Positions 7,952 to 16,533 of a stretch of 64,000 bases of DNA are shown here, in pieces. The notes under the pieces are model-generated. The model ran no database searches. It saw only the letters and a list, made by a program, of their open reading frames with translations, and had not been told where the DNA came from. The position numbers were made by a program, and so were the translations under genes. The stretch covers positions 248,001-312,000 of the forward strand of contig NZ_RXYK01000001.1 in assembly GCF_003968655.1 (NCBI RefSeq). The letters run 5' to 3'. Each line of letters starts with the position of its first letter. Position 1 is the stretch's first letter. The DNA is from Chlorobium phaeovibrioides. Its GTDB lineage: Bacteria > Bacteroidota > Chlorobiia > Chlorobiales > Chlorobiaceae.

Positions 7952-8359
7952 TCAGCCTTCTGCGATTGTGGCCGCAACTTCAAAAACAGGAGGGTCGAGA
8001 ATGTGCTTTTTCACTGCGCAGAGATTGGCTGCAGAAATGACGGCAGTCCGATATTTTGCAGGGAAATCAGAGGGAAGATCTATGGAAAGAGAAATTTTGC
8101 CTACTCCTGTCCCGTCCTCCCGGGGTTCGTGCGACTGCACAATACGGATATTGTCGGTTGGAATCCCCCGCTGCTCACAGAACAGAAAAACATAGATTCC
8201 GGCACAGGTGCCGATTGAAGCGAGAAAAAGCGCAAACGGCTCTGGTGCTGAACCCTCACCTCCGCCATTGACCGACTGGTCTGTCTGGATAGTGAATCCG
8301 CGGTAACTGGCGTTTACTTTTTTACCGCCGCCAAAGGAGATGACCATATTGTCGCCCAT
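7952..8359 (-). CDS. OsmC family protein
   Basis: A 135-residue OsmC/YhfA-type protein: 'EPFALFLASIGTCAGIYVFLFCEQRGI' carries the first conserved Cys and 'AVISAANLCAVKKHILDPP' the second, the pair that acts as peroxidatic/resolving thiols in OsmC/Ohr proteins. These enzymes reduce organic or fatty acid hydroperoxides or bind sulfur species. It is the first gene of the minus-strand osmC-SLAC1-DUF134 group and its upstream region contains two related palindromes (8394-8435), suggesting regulated expression. Cytoplasmic. Confidence 0.9.
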   Translation of the reverse strand: MGDNMVISFGGGKKVNASYRGFTIQTDQSVNGGGEGSAPEPFALFLASIGTCAGIYVFLFCEQRGIPTDNIRIVQSHEPREDGTGVGKISLSIDLPSDFPAKYRTAVISAANLCAVKKHILDPPVFEVAATIAEG

Positions 8360-8393
8360 AGCCGTACACTTCAGATAAAATTAAGAGAAAGTA

Positions 8394-8435
8394 ACGGCAT
8401 ATGCCGTGCTGATGGGCAAATTATAAGCATATGCT
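8394..8435. promoter_or_regulatory. Pair of GCATATGC palindromes upstream of osmC
   Basis: ACGGCATATGCCGT (8394-8407) is a perfect 14-base palindrome and AGCATATGCT (8426-8435) a perfect 10-base one. They share the core GCATATGC and their centres are 30 bases apart, about three helical turns, which is the geometry of a tandem operator on one DNA face. They lie 35-76 bases upstream of the osmC start. A DUF134 regulator encoded in the same operon is a natural candidate ligand; this is inference. Confidence 0.55.
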
Positions 8436-8501
8436 CATAAGCAACCAAATAACCGATGAAAAATCACAAAATAAAAGAGGTCGGCGGGAGCTGTGGAACT
8501 T

Positions 8502-9251
8502 TCAGAATGCAGTGAAAGCAACGCCGGCTGCAAGCCAGACGAACAGCTCCGTGACTTCACTCACCGCGCCCAGAACATCGCCCGTTATGCCGCCAATTTT
8601 TTTCATGCTCAAAAAACCGATGAGCGCGGCTGCAGTCAATGCCGCACCGAAGAGGAGGAAGAGCAAAAACGGGTCACGATAAAAGAAAGGAAGAGTCATC
8701 ATCAACGAGAGAGCCAGGGCCACTGCTGCATGAGTTCGGCCAGCACCCCCGACAAAACCTGAAGCCGTTCCCCCTTCCTTCCGGGCATACGGAAGCGATG
8801 CGGCCAGCAGCACCTGCGACAACCGACCAAGCAGCACACCAGAGGCAATAAGGGCGAACGCACCATGTTCGGTAAGCCTGAGAATCGCAACCCACTTCAA
8901 CAGCATGAGAGAGAGAAGGGCAAGTGCACCAAAAGAACCGACAGTGGGATCTTTCATGATGGAGAGTGTCCTCTCACGGTCACCTCCGCCCCAGAAGCCG
9001 TCAGCCATATCGGCCAGGCCGTCAGCATGCATCCCACGGCTTACAATAAAACCGCCCACAACCACCACAGCAGAGGCAAGCTCACTCCAGCCAATGCTGA
9101 GCGGGAGCCAGGCGCAGGCGGCGAGAAGGGTGCCAAGAAATGCGCCGACAACTGGAAACCAGTAGAGGGAACTGCTGAAATTCTCCGCATCTTTTCCGGG
9201 AACAGAAAAAATGGTAAGCGTTCGTATTGCCGAAACCAGTCCACTCAGCAT
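8502..9251 (-). CDS. cobS: Adenosylcobinamide-GDP ribazoletransferase (cobalamin synthase)
   Basis: A 249-residue membrane protein joining adenosylcobinamide-GDP with alpha-ribazole (phosphate), the last step of nucleotide-loop assembly. The diagnostic segment 'SRGMHADGLADMADGFWGG' (H-x-D-G-x-x-D-x-x-D, metal/substrate site) is near residues 70-90, followed by 'MKDPTVGSFG'. Several transmembrane helices follow. The ATG is preceded by AGGAG overlapping the end of cobT. It is the last gene of the long btuB-to-cobS operon, with no clear terminator before osmC. Confidence 0.95.
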   Translation of the reverse strand: MLSGLVSAIRTLTIFSVPGKDAENFSSSLYWFPVVGAFLGTLLAACAWLPLSIGWSELASAVVVVGGFIVSRGMHADGLADMADGFWGGGDRERTLSIMKDPTVGSFGALALLSLMLLKWVAILRLTEHGAFALIASGVLLGRLSQVLLAASLPYARKEGGTASGFVGGAGRTHAAVALALSLMMTLPFFYRDPFLLFLLFGAALTAAALIGFLSMKKIGGITGDVLGAVSEVTELFVWLAAGVAFTAF

Positions 9252-9257
9252 CTCCTC

Positions 9258-10322
9258 TTACTCCCCTTCCTTTTCGCTGACACTGGCCGAGCTGAATGTT
9301 GCCATTTCATTATACATTTTAACGGCAGCCTCAATCATCTGCATTGCAAGTGCTGCGCCTGTTCCCTCGCCAAGACGAAGATCAAGGTCAAGAATCGGGC
9401 GTGCCCCGAGTGCCTGCATCACAGCTCTGTGCCCCTGCTCGTTTGAAAGATGGCTGAAAAAAAGATAGTCAGCCACAACCGGGCAGAGTTTCATGGCCAC
9501 AACAGCTCCGGCTGAGGAAATAAATCCGTCAACTACAACAGGAACCCGGCAAGCCGCGGCACCAAGAATGAATCCTGCAATGCCGGCAATTTCATACCCT
9601 CCAAGAGCAGCCAGCGTACCCAGCGGAGTAGTGCACAGCCCGGAATTTACCCCGACAGCCCTCTTTATGACCTCTTTTTTATGCTGAAGGCGTTCATCAT
9701 CAATTCCTGTCCCCCGCCCGGTAATACCATCAACCGGAACCCCGAGAAGAACTGAATACAAAGCTGCGGCAGGCGTTGTGTTGGCAATTCCCATTTCACC
9801 CGTGCCCAAGAGATGGTACCCCTCAGCATGAGCCTCTGCAGCCAGTGCCGCACCGGCCAGGATGGCCCCAATCGCTTCATTTTCACTCATGGCCGGTCCC
9901 GCAGCAATGTTGCCGGTACCTTTGGCAACCTTTCTTTTCACCAATACCGGATGGTCTGGAAAGTCATGATTCACACCCATGTCAACCACTGCAAGATCAG
10001 CCCCGACATGACGGGCAAACACATTGATGGCAGCCCCGCCCGAAAGCATAGTGTACACCATCTGCGGCGTCACCTCCGAAGGAAACGCTGAAACCCCTTC
10101 TCTGGCAACACCATGGTCGCCGGCAAAACAGCAGATCTTTTTCCGATTGATGACTGGTGAAAGGGATGCTGTTGCCTGAACAAAGCGCAAGGCAATCTCC
10201 TCAAGGCGCCCAAGGCTTCCCTGAGGCTTGGTCAAGTCATCAAGATGAGCCTGAGCCGCCCCGGAAAGGGAATGGTCAGCAGGACTGACGGCAGCAATCA
10301 AAGCCAGAAACTTTTCCTTCAT
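9258..10322 (-). CDS. cobT: Nicotinate-nucleotide-dimethylbenzimidazole phosphoribosyltransferase
   Basis: A 354-residue enzyme that activates the lower-ligand base to its alpha-ribotide. Visible signatures are '[13 protein letters not shown]' near the N-terminus, '[15 protein letters not shown]', '[16 protein letters not shown]' and the C-terminal '[12 protein letters not shown]', whose Glu is the catalytic base. I chose ATG 10322; a longer frame would overlap the cobU gene. It lies between cobU and cobS, the usual set for nucleotide-loop assembly. Confidence 0.95.
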   Translation of the reverse strand: MKEKFLALIAAVSPADHSLSGAAQAHLDDLTKPQGSLGRLEEIALRFVQATASLSPVINRKKICCFAGDHGVAREGVSAFPSEVTPQMVYTMLSGGAAINVFARHVGADLAVVDMGVNHDFPDHPVLVKRKVAKGTGNIAAGPAMSENEAIGAILAGAALAAEAHAEGYHLLGTGEMGIANTTPAAALYSVLLGVPVDGITGRGTGIDDERLQHKKEVIKRAVGVNSGLCTTPLGTLAALGGYEIAGIAGFILGAAACRVPVVVDGFISSAGAVVAMKLCPVVADYLFFSHLSNEQGHRAVMQALGARPILDLDLRLGEGTGAALAMQMIEAAVKMYNEMATFSSASVSEKEGE

Positions 10323-10332
10323 GGGAAATAAC

Positions 10333-10854
10333 CTATTTAAGTTGGATTGGAAGACCGCTGCACAAAAGATAGGCCTCCGTAGCGGCTGCTGCCACTTTCT
10401 GGTTGACTCTTCCGGCAAGGTCACGAAACTTTCGCGCCATTGCATTCTCAGGCACTATGCCCATGCCAACCTCGTTGGATACGAGAACGATTGTGCAGGG
10501 AGGGCTCTCAAGCACACTCAGCAGAGCTGCAGTCTCTTTCTCAATCATCTCTTTCGACTCATCACCAAACCGGTGCATGAGGTTGCCGGTCCAGACCGTC
10601 AGGCAGTCCACAAGCACTACTTCTGTACCTGCCGGGATCTCCCTCAGTGCACCTGCGAGGTTGACAGGCTCCTCAACAGTTGTAAATCCTGTACCCCGCT
10701 CATCACGGTGTTTCTGTATCCGCTCCTCCATTTCCAGGTCAAACGCCTGAGCCGTTGCCAGAAAAACCCGGGATTGAAACCTGAGAGCAAGATTGAGTGC
10801 AAATGAGCTTTTCCCGCTTCTCGCCCCACCGGTCACAAACACCACCCTTTTCAT
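10333..10854 (-). CDS. cobU: Adenosylcobinamide kinase / adenosylcobinamide-phosphate guanylyltransferase
   Basis: A 173-residue bifunctional CobU/CobP enzyme that phosphorylates adenosylcobinamide and then adds GMP. The P-loop '[13 protein letters not shown]' is at residues 7-19; '[15 protein letters not shown]' and '[22 protein letters not shown]' are the other CobU blocks. Its ATG overlaps the stop of the upstream cbiR-like gene by four bases, indicating translational coupling in the operon. The length is typical. Confidence 0.95.
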   Translation of the reverse strand: MKRVVFVTGGARSGKSSFALNLALRFQSRVFLATAQAFDLEMEERIQKHRDERGTGFTTVEEPVNLAGALREIPAGTEVVLVDCLTVWTGNLMHRFGDESKEMIEKETAALLSVLESPPCTIVLVSNEVGMGIVPENAMARKFRDLAGRVNQKVAAAATEAYLLCSGLPIQLK

Positions 10855-11666
10855 AACCCCCTCCTTCTTTCATGCATCAGGTCAGATGACGAGTTGAAAT
10901 CATCGAGTGAGAATATTTCCATTGTAAACACCCTGTCCGGATCAGGACTTGCCTGTAAAGCTGCCAGCACGCTGTCCATAGCAGAAGACGGGTAAAAGTC
11001 GAGCGAGTTATGATCTTTCCCCTCACGCACCCCATGAATATGGATCACTTTGGTACGATGGAGATACTCCTTGAGATGATCCTCCAATGGAAATCCGTAT
11101 AACTCAAGATGACCAACATCAAGAGTCACCGAAAGACCGAGGTCATCAACAACCGGCCAGATAAAGACATAGGGATAATTGAGAGTCTCTACTGCAAACT
11201 CCGAAGCGCTGGCTTCTGAAGTTTTAAGGAGCTGGTTGATGGACTGCCAGAAAAGGTCGCTGAAACGGGCAACACCATCTTCCGAAAAGAGATTGATATC
11301 TACACCCAGGCCCGCTTCAGCATGGGTGACAAAGGCTGATACCGGCAACGGGCGCGTCAGCTCAATAATCTTTCGGCACTTCTCTACCGACTTGAGCCGT
11401 TCAGTCCTATCAGAATGGCCCAGATAGGCATCAAGCGGAAGATGAACTGAATACGACAGCCCATATTCATCGGCAATATCCGAAAGTCTGCCTATATCGT
11501 CCCGGCAGGGAAGATTGCTGAATTCGTCCGACTCAAAAAGAACGAGCTCTATGTCGTCAACCCGATCTTTGAGAAATTCCACATTGGGAATGATTTCATC
11601 GGGAATAATGTATGAAGTTGTTCCAAAGCGAAAAGGGAAGGCGTGGGTTGATGCCATTGCTGTCAT
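10851..11666 (-). CDS. cbiR: TIM-barrel protein, probable cobamide-remodelling phosphodiesterase CbiR
   Basis: A 271-residue member of the xylose-isomerase-like / AP endonuclease 2 superfamily: 'LSYSVHLPLD', 'FVTHAEAG', 'FAVETLNYP', 'VTLDVGHLELYG', 'VIHIHGVREGKDHNSL' and 'FTMEIFSLDDF' supply the His/Glu/Asp residues expected to bind metals. CbiR, described from Akkermansia muciniphila, belongs to this fold and cleaves cobamides to allow exchange of the lower ligand. Position inside a cobamide import and nucleotide-loop operon, directly after btuD (its ATG shares a base with the btuD TAA) and before cobU, fits that role well. The assignment is by fold plus context, not alignment. Confidence 0.7.
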   Translation of the reverse strand: MTAMASTHAFPFRFGTTSYIIPDEIIPNVEFLKDRVDDIELVLFESDEFSNLPCRDDIGRLSDIADEYGLSYSVHLPLDAYLGHSDRTERLKSVEKCRKIIELTRPLPVSAFVTHAEAGLGVDINLFSEDGVARFSDLFWQSINQLLKTSEASASEFAVETLNYPYVFIWPVVDDLGLSVTLDVGHLELYGFPLEDHLKEYLHRTKVIHIHGVREGKDHNSLDFYPSSAMDSVLAALQASPDPDRVFTMEIFSLDDFNSSSDLMHERRRGL

Positions 11667-12934
11667 TATTTCTGGTTTTCATGAAGTACGGTCAGCAGCT
11701 CGTGCAGGCTCTCCCACTCAACAGCACCGTCATTGAAAAGAGCCTCGACTTTTTGGGTGGCAAGCTTTCCGGAGGTGTAGTCGCGGCCGGAAATACCGTT
11801 TGCAATATAGACCCTCCGCCCCTGCTTCAGTGCCTCAGCCGCCAGGTCAAGGTTGACAAGGTTACCGGCTCCAAAGGGAACATGACTCACAATAACAGCA
11901 TCCGCTGCTTCGCTCAGCCGCCCGGCTCTCTGAAGAGCCGGTGCCCCTATGGGTGAAAAAGGCTGATCAAACACAGCCTCAATGTTCAGTGCTCTGGCAG
12001 CCTCCGCATCAGAGTCAAGCAGGTTGAGCACTCCGGCCGTCACACGGTGCCCCTCAAGCAGCAACCGCCGGAACAACTCTATTCCGCTCCCCCCTCCGGC
12101 AATAACATGCACCCTGCAGCCTGTTGGCGACGAACGCTTTTGACCCTCAATCGGCCCGGAAACCTGCAATGCCCCGGTATAGAGATCCTGACGAACCTGA
12201 AGATCACAGTTATAGACGCCGCTGAGGAGATCAGCCTTGAGAACATCCTTCGGTATACCGGCAGCCCTGATTGCTCCATCCTGCATCAGGATAAGCCTAT
12301 CGGATATTGCAGCGGAGAGTGAAAGATCATGGCTGACAAGAAGAATTGTTAACTGCTCTTCGCGGTTCAGCTTCAGAAGAATCTGCAGGACCTCGTTGCG
12401 ATGGTTTATATCGAGATGAGAAATGGATTCGTCAAGCATGATGAGTTTCGGCTCCTGGGCAAGCACCATTGCAAGGGCGACCCGCTGCTGCTCTCCCCCG
12501 CTCAACTCACCGAAAAACCTATCGCGCATGGCGAGCACATCCGTGTAAATCATTGCTCGTTCAACAAGATCATGATCGGATGATGTTGCCGGTCGGAACA
12601 GCCCCATCGAAGCAACCCGTCCGTTGGTTACAATCTGCTCCACAGTAAACGCCATGGGCGACTCAAGCTTCTGGGGAACAATTCCCAATAGAGCGGCCCG
12701 CTCACGGGGGGGGAGATGGGAGACATCCCTGCCGAACAGCTCCACTTTGCCTTCCAGCGGCTTAATGAAAGCCGCTGCTGTTTTAAGAAGCGTACTTTTC
12801 CCACTGCCATTCGGCCCTATAAGAGAGACTAACTCCCCCGCCTTCAGCGAAAAGCTCACACTGTCGAGCACTTTGTGGTGCCTGTATCCGGCGGATACAT
12901 CCAGGAATGTCAAGGCGTTCTCTGCCATCTTCAT
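11666..12934 (-). CDS. btuD: Cobalamin ABC transporter ATPase with extra C-terminal domain
   Basis: A 422-residue protein. Residues about 1-255 form an ABC ATPase of the FepC/BtuD class: Walker A 'GPNGSGKST', signature 'LSGGEQQRVALAMVLAQ', Walker B 'LIMLDES'. After about residue 270 comes an extra Rossmann-like domain beginning 'RVHVIAGGGSGIELFRRLL', with 'GVLNLLDSDAEAA', 'QPFSPI', 'PFGAGNLVNLDLA' and 'NGISGRDYTSG'. It is not an obvious CbiZ amidohydrolase domain. Such C-terminal extensions occur in some bacterial B12-transport ATPases; the role is unknown. It overlaps btuC by ATGA. Confidence 0.88.
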   Translation of the reverse strand: MKMAENALTFLDVSAGYRHHKVLDSVSFSLKAGELVSLIGPNGSGKSTLLKTAAAFIKPLEGKVELFGRDVSHLPPRERAALLGIVPQKLESPMAFTVEQIVTNGRVASMGLFRPATSSDHDLVERAMIYTDVLAMRDRFFGELSGGEQQRVALAMVLAQEPKLIMLDESISHLDINHRNEVLQILLKLNREEQLTILLVSHDLSLSAAISDRLILMQDGAIRAAGIPKDVLKADLLSGVYNCDLQVRQDLYTGALQVSGPIEGQKRSSPTGCRVHVIAGGGSGIELFRRLLLEGHRVTAGVLNLLDSDAEAARALNIEAVFDQPFSPIGAPALQRAGRLSEAADAVIVSHVPFGAGNLVNLDLAAEALKQGRRVYIANGISGRDYTSGKLATQKVEALFNDGAVEWESLHELLTVLHENQK

Positions 12935-13974
12935 GCTATCCAGGCCTGTTTCATCCGCCGCTGCAGAATGAGAAGGAAAAAAGGTCCCCCAACAAGAGCA
13001 GTCACAACACCAACAGGTATTTCAACAGGGGCAAGAATGGTGCGCGCCACCGCATCGCAGATGACAAGAAACACTCCTCCCCCCAAGGCGGCAAGAGGGA
13101 GCAGACGACGGTGATCAGGGCCAAAAGAAGCGCGCATCACATGCGGAACAATAAGCCCTACAAACCCGATCATTCCCGACAGCGACACCGCGGTTGCCGC
13201 AAGAAGGGTAGAAAACAGCAGTCCGACAATAATCACAACCCCTGCATTGATACCCTGATAATGAGCCATTTCACGGCCAAGCACAAGCGCGTTCAATCGG
13301 GATGAGAGTACCCAGCACCCCGCAAGTCCACCAACAATCAGCAGTGCTGAAAACTGCTGCTGTGCAGTTGAGGCCGGCTGAAGGCTGCCGAGCATCCACC
13401 AGATCACATTGTGCATGCCATCAACACTGGCAGTGGACACAAGAAACATGATGATGCTGGAGCATATGGCACTGACAATAACACCGCTCAGAATAAGACT
13501 GTAGACCGAAGGCTGACCAGCTGAACCCTGACTGGCAATACCATAAACAAGCAAAAGCGTCAAAACGGCAGACACAAATGCCACAACGGGAAGACTCAAC
13601 GGAAGCGCAAGGCTCGCGCCAGCAAGAATGCTTACGGTTGCGCCAAGTCCCGCACCGCCACTCACCCCGAGCACATAGGGCTCAGCAAGCGGGTTGCGAA
13701 GCAATGCCTGAAACACCACACCTGAAGCCGCAAGAGCCGCACCGGTCATCATCCCCATCAGCATCCTGCTGAAACGAAGGGAGGCAATGGCGCTTCCCAC
13801 CGGTGAATCAAGATCCGGAAATCCGATCCCGGAAGGGCCAAGCATTAGTGAAACAATCAGCAGAAGAGGCACAGCAAGGAGAAACAGGACAAGCCGGAGA
13901 CGCTGCAGCGGAGGCTTCTTTTTTGTAAAGCGGTTGTCTGCACAGACTGCAACTCTTTGCTGCGTCGATGCCAT
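12931..13974 (-). CDS. btuC: Cobalamin ABC transporter permease (FecCD family)
   Basis: A 347-residue inner-membrane permease with about ten transmembrane helices. FecCD/BtuC signatures include 'RFSRMLMGMMTGAALAASGVVFQALLRNPLAEPYVLG' split over residues about 60-100, 'GMIGFVGLIVPHVMRASFGPDHR', the segment that contacts the ATPase. I chose ATG 13974, immediately after the cobO stop; a longer in-frame start would overlap cobO. It forms a BtuCDF importer with the neighbouring btuD and the btuF at 18110. Confidence 0.92.
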   Translation of the reverse strand: MASTQQRVAVCADNRFTKKKPPLQRLRLVLFLLAVPLLLIVSLMLGPSGIGFPDLDSPVGSAIASLRFSRMLMGMMTGAALAASGVVFQALLRNPLAEPYVLGVSGGAGLGATVSILAGASLALPLSLPVVAFVSAVLTLLLVYGIASQGSAGQPSVYSLILSGVIVSAICSSIIMFLVSTASVDGMHNVIWWMLGSLQPASTAQQQFSALLIVGGLAGCWVLSSRLNALVLGREMAHYQGINAGVVIIVGLLFSTLLAATAVSLSGMIGFVGLIVPHVMRASFGPDHRRLLPLAALGGGVFLVICDAVARTILAPVEIPVGVVTALVGGPFFLLILQRRMKQAWIA

Positions 13975-13975
13975 A

Positions 13976-14527
13976 TCAGTTTTCAACACCCTTCTCTGCC
14001 GGGATTCCCTGCTGATATCCATGCTTGAGCATTTTCATTTCAGAAGCGGTATCAGCAATCTCAAGAAGCACCTGTGGGGCATTTCTGCCAGTCATGACAA
14101 CTATTTTACCGCTTCCGCAGCTGCGGAGTGCATCAAGAAGCGGCTCAACGGGCATCAGCTCATTGGCAAGCGCAAAACATACCTCATCAAGAAGCACAAA
14201 ATCATACTGAGGATTTCCAAGCGCCTCAATTGCGGCCCGCAGTCCCTCAGCTGCAGCTTCGCGATGCTCCTCCATCACAGGACTCTTCCGGTCACGGGGA
14301 AGAAAGCCCCGGCCAAACTGCTCCCAACTGACCTCAGGCAACTTGCTGAAAAACTTCTGTTCTCCAACAGCACTGTCTGATTTTACAAACTGTATGACCC
14401 TTGCCCGCATCCCATGGCCAAGAGCTCTCGACATCATGCCGAAAGCCGCCGTGCTTTTGCCTTTCCCATCACCGGTAAAAAGAAGAATCCGGCATCCGCT
14501 ATGTTCTGTTTCCATTATCCTGGTCAA
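13976..14527 (-). CDS. cobO: Cob(I)yrinic acid a,c-diamide adenosyltransferase
   Basis: A 183-residue CobA/CobO/BtuR-type enzyme that adds the 5'-deoxyadenosyl upper ligand to the corrin. The P-loop 'LLFTGDGKGKSTAAFGMM' is near the N-terminus and 'DFVLLDEVCFALANELM' and 'VVMTGRNAPQVLLEIAD' are family blocks. It sits one base after cbiB ends and one base before btuC begins. The placement serves both de novo synthesis and salvage of imported corrinoids. Confidence 0.95.
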   Translation of the reverse strand: MTRIMETEHSGCRILLFTGDGKGKSTAAFGMMSRALGHGMRARVIQFVKSDSAVGEQKFFSKLPEVSWEQFGRGFLPRDRKSPVMEEHREAAAEGLRAAIEALGNPQYDFVLLDEVCFALANELMPVEPLLDALRSCGSGKIVVMTGRNAPQVLLEIADTASEMKMLKHGYQQGIPAEKGVEN

Positions 14528-14528
14528 C

Positions 14529-15491
14529 TTATGTTACGATTAACAAGTCGACAGCCACACTGAATGCGAGACCGCCTCCAATAAAAAACCATGCCGTACG
14601 CTTCATCAGCCCTACAGCCGAACGAAGCGTATCGGGCGAACATTTCTCCTCTTCAACGCCCAGCATAGGAGCATGCTTCACTACGCCGCTGTAACTCCTC
14701 GCACCGCCAAACCTAACGCCAAGAGCACCGGCAAAAGCGGCCTCGGGGAATCCTGCATTGGGGCTTTCATGAAGCCCTGCACCCTTATTCACAGCTTTAA
14801 AGATATCAAAAACCCTCATTTTTCCGGCCATTGCCCCTAAAGCAACAGCCAGAACAGTAAGGCGTGCAGGGAGATAATTAAGCAGATCGTCAAACCTGGC
14901 CGATGCCCAGCCAAACTCCCTGTATCGATCATTCTTATACCCGAACGATGAATCCAGCGTACTGGCCGCCTTGAACACCACCGCCCCCACAGGCCCGAAC
15001 AGAAACGCGTAGAACATTGGTGCCGTGACCCCGTCCACTGTATTCTCCGCAACGCTTTCAGCAGCCGCAAGCACTACCCCCTCCGTATCAAGCTCCTCCG
15101 TATCCCGCCCCACCATCCACGACACCTTCCGGCGGGCCTCAACAAGATCACCGTTAAGAAGAGGAGTCAGAACTGCAAGGGCATGGCGTTCAAGATCACG
15201 GGTGGCAAAACAGCTCCACAAAATGAGCACACTCACAAAAGTGCCTGCATAAGGATGGAGTGCCGAAGCAGCGGCAATCATAAGCCAGGCGGCCGCACCC
15301 GAAATTCCAACAAGCAGCAGAGCCACTGCAATGCCTGAAATCCTCAATGGCAGAGGTGAGAGACGGAAAATGGATTCAAGTTTTGCAGCCAGCCACCCCA
15401 TCCCCCTTACGGGGTGAGGGAAGCGGCGCGGATCACCAAGAAGAAGATCCAGAAGAAATGCCGCGAACACAAGCAAGGCCCCCTCAATCAT
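14529..15491 (-). CDS. cbiB: Adenosylcobinamide-phosphate synthase
   Basis: A 320-residue integral membrane protein of the CbiB/CobD family, which attaches aminopropanol (phosphate) to adenosylcobyric acid. It begins '[32 protein letters not shown]', the signature N-terminus, and has 'VSWMVGRDTEELD', 'ESVAENTVDGVTAPMFYAF' and 'NAGFPEAAFAGALGVRFGG'. ATG 15491 was chosen because it matches the family start and overlaps the cobD end by eight bases. Confidence 0.95.
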   Translation of the reverse strand: MIEGALLVFAAFLLDLLLGDPRRFPHPVRGMGWLAAKLESIFRLSPLPLRISGIAVALLLVGISGAAAWLMIAAASALHPYAGTFVSVLILWSCFATRDLERHALAVLTPLLNGDLVEARRKVSWMVGRDTEELDTEGVVLAAAESVAENTVDGVTAPMFYAFLFGPVGAVVFKAASTLDSSFGYKNDRYREFGWASARFDDLLNYLPARLTVLAVALGAMAGKMRVFDIFKAVNKGAGLHESPNAGFPEAAFAGALGVRFGGARSYSGVVKHAPMLGVEEEKCSPDTLRSAVGLMKRTAWFFIGGGLAFSVAVDLLIVT

Positions 15492-16533
15492 CTGAGGCCT
15501 CCCGCAGCGCCGCAATAAGCCGGCTGTTTTCTTCCGGCCACCGCACTGCAAAGCGGAACCACTCCCCTTCCAGCCCACGGAAATTCCTGCAATCACGCAC
15601 CGGCATGCCCTGCTCCTTTAAACGAGCCAACAGATGGTCAAGTGGGCCATCCCACCGGGCAAGAAAGAAATTGGCGACACCGCCGAACAGGCGCATACAT
15701 TCAATTGAAGCACCCTCACGCCAGATCCGTTCCCGCTCCAACCCTGCCAGCTGGCGAACTGACTCCTCCCATTCCAGACACCCCGAAAGACGGCCGGCAA
15801 CCCTTTCAGCAACCGCATTCACCGTCCACGGCTCCTTGTGCTCCAGCAGCCGCCCGATCACATCAGGATGAGCAATCACAGCTCCAAGCCTCAATCCGGG
15901 AAGCGCATAGAACTTCGTCAACGAATGGACAACCACCACATTCCTGAATGCCAGAACTTCACGCATCAGCGAATTTGAAGGGAAATCGGCCGTAAACTGA
16001 ATGAACGCCTCATCAACAAGAAACCACTTGTCAGGAAACCGGCTCGCAAGCGCAAGCACAACAGCAGGCGCAAGCCTGGTTCCCGTAGGATTGTTGGGAT
16101 TGGCAGCAAAGAATGCATCAACATTTTCCACCCTGTCCACAAGCTCCTGAAATTCCGGCATCGCAAACCCGTTTTCCTCCTTCAACTCAACCACAGAAAC
16201 CTCAGCTCCAGCTATTCGGCAAGCCCTCTCGTACTCAAAAAATGAAGGCGCCGGAACAAGCACATGGCGCAATCCCAAAGCTCGCGGAAGCAGATATATC
16301 CCCTCAGCAGCTCCATTGGTTCCAAGAACCGAGCCCGGCTCAAGAGCGAAACGCTCCACATAAAAATCCCTGATACCGCCGCCATCAATTGAAGGGTAGG
16401 CTATCAAATCCCTCTCCTCCATAACCAAAGGCCCAAGAGGCGGAAACAATGGGCTGATATTCACACTGAAATCAGTCACTTCGACGCCGCCAGAGGACGC
16501 ACCGCCATGAGTATGATGATAGAGGTTGCTCAA
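15484..16533 (-). CDS. cobD: Threonine-phosphate decarboxylase / PLP aminotransferase class I-II
   Basis: A 349-residue fold-type I PLP enzyme. The lysine motif '[18 protein letters not shown]' near residue 210 and the N-terminal 'THGGASSG' and '[14 protein letters not shown]' match L-threonine-O-3-phosphate decarboxylase (CobD), which makes aminopropanol phosphate for CbiB. It is closely related to histidinol-phosphate aminotransferase, but the position between cobQ and cbiB favours CobD. Its ATG overlaps the cobQ stop. Confidence 0.92.
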   Translation of the reverse strand: MSNLYHHTHGGASSGGVEVTDFSVNISPLFPPLGPLVMEERDLIAYPSIDGGGIRDFYVERFALEPGSVLGTNGAAEGIYLLPRALGLRHVLVPAPSFFEYERACRIAGAEVSVVELKEENGFAMPEFQELVDRVENVDAFFAANPNNPTGTRLAPAVVLALASRFPDKWFLVDEAFIQFTADFPSNSLMREVLAFRNVVVVHSLTKFYALPGLRLGAVIAHPDVIGRLLEHKEPWTVNAVAERVAGRLSGCLEWEESVRQLAGLERERIWREGASIECMRLFGGVANFFLARWDGPLDHLLARLKEQGMPVRDCRNFRGLEGEWFRFAVRWPEENSRLIAALREASDD

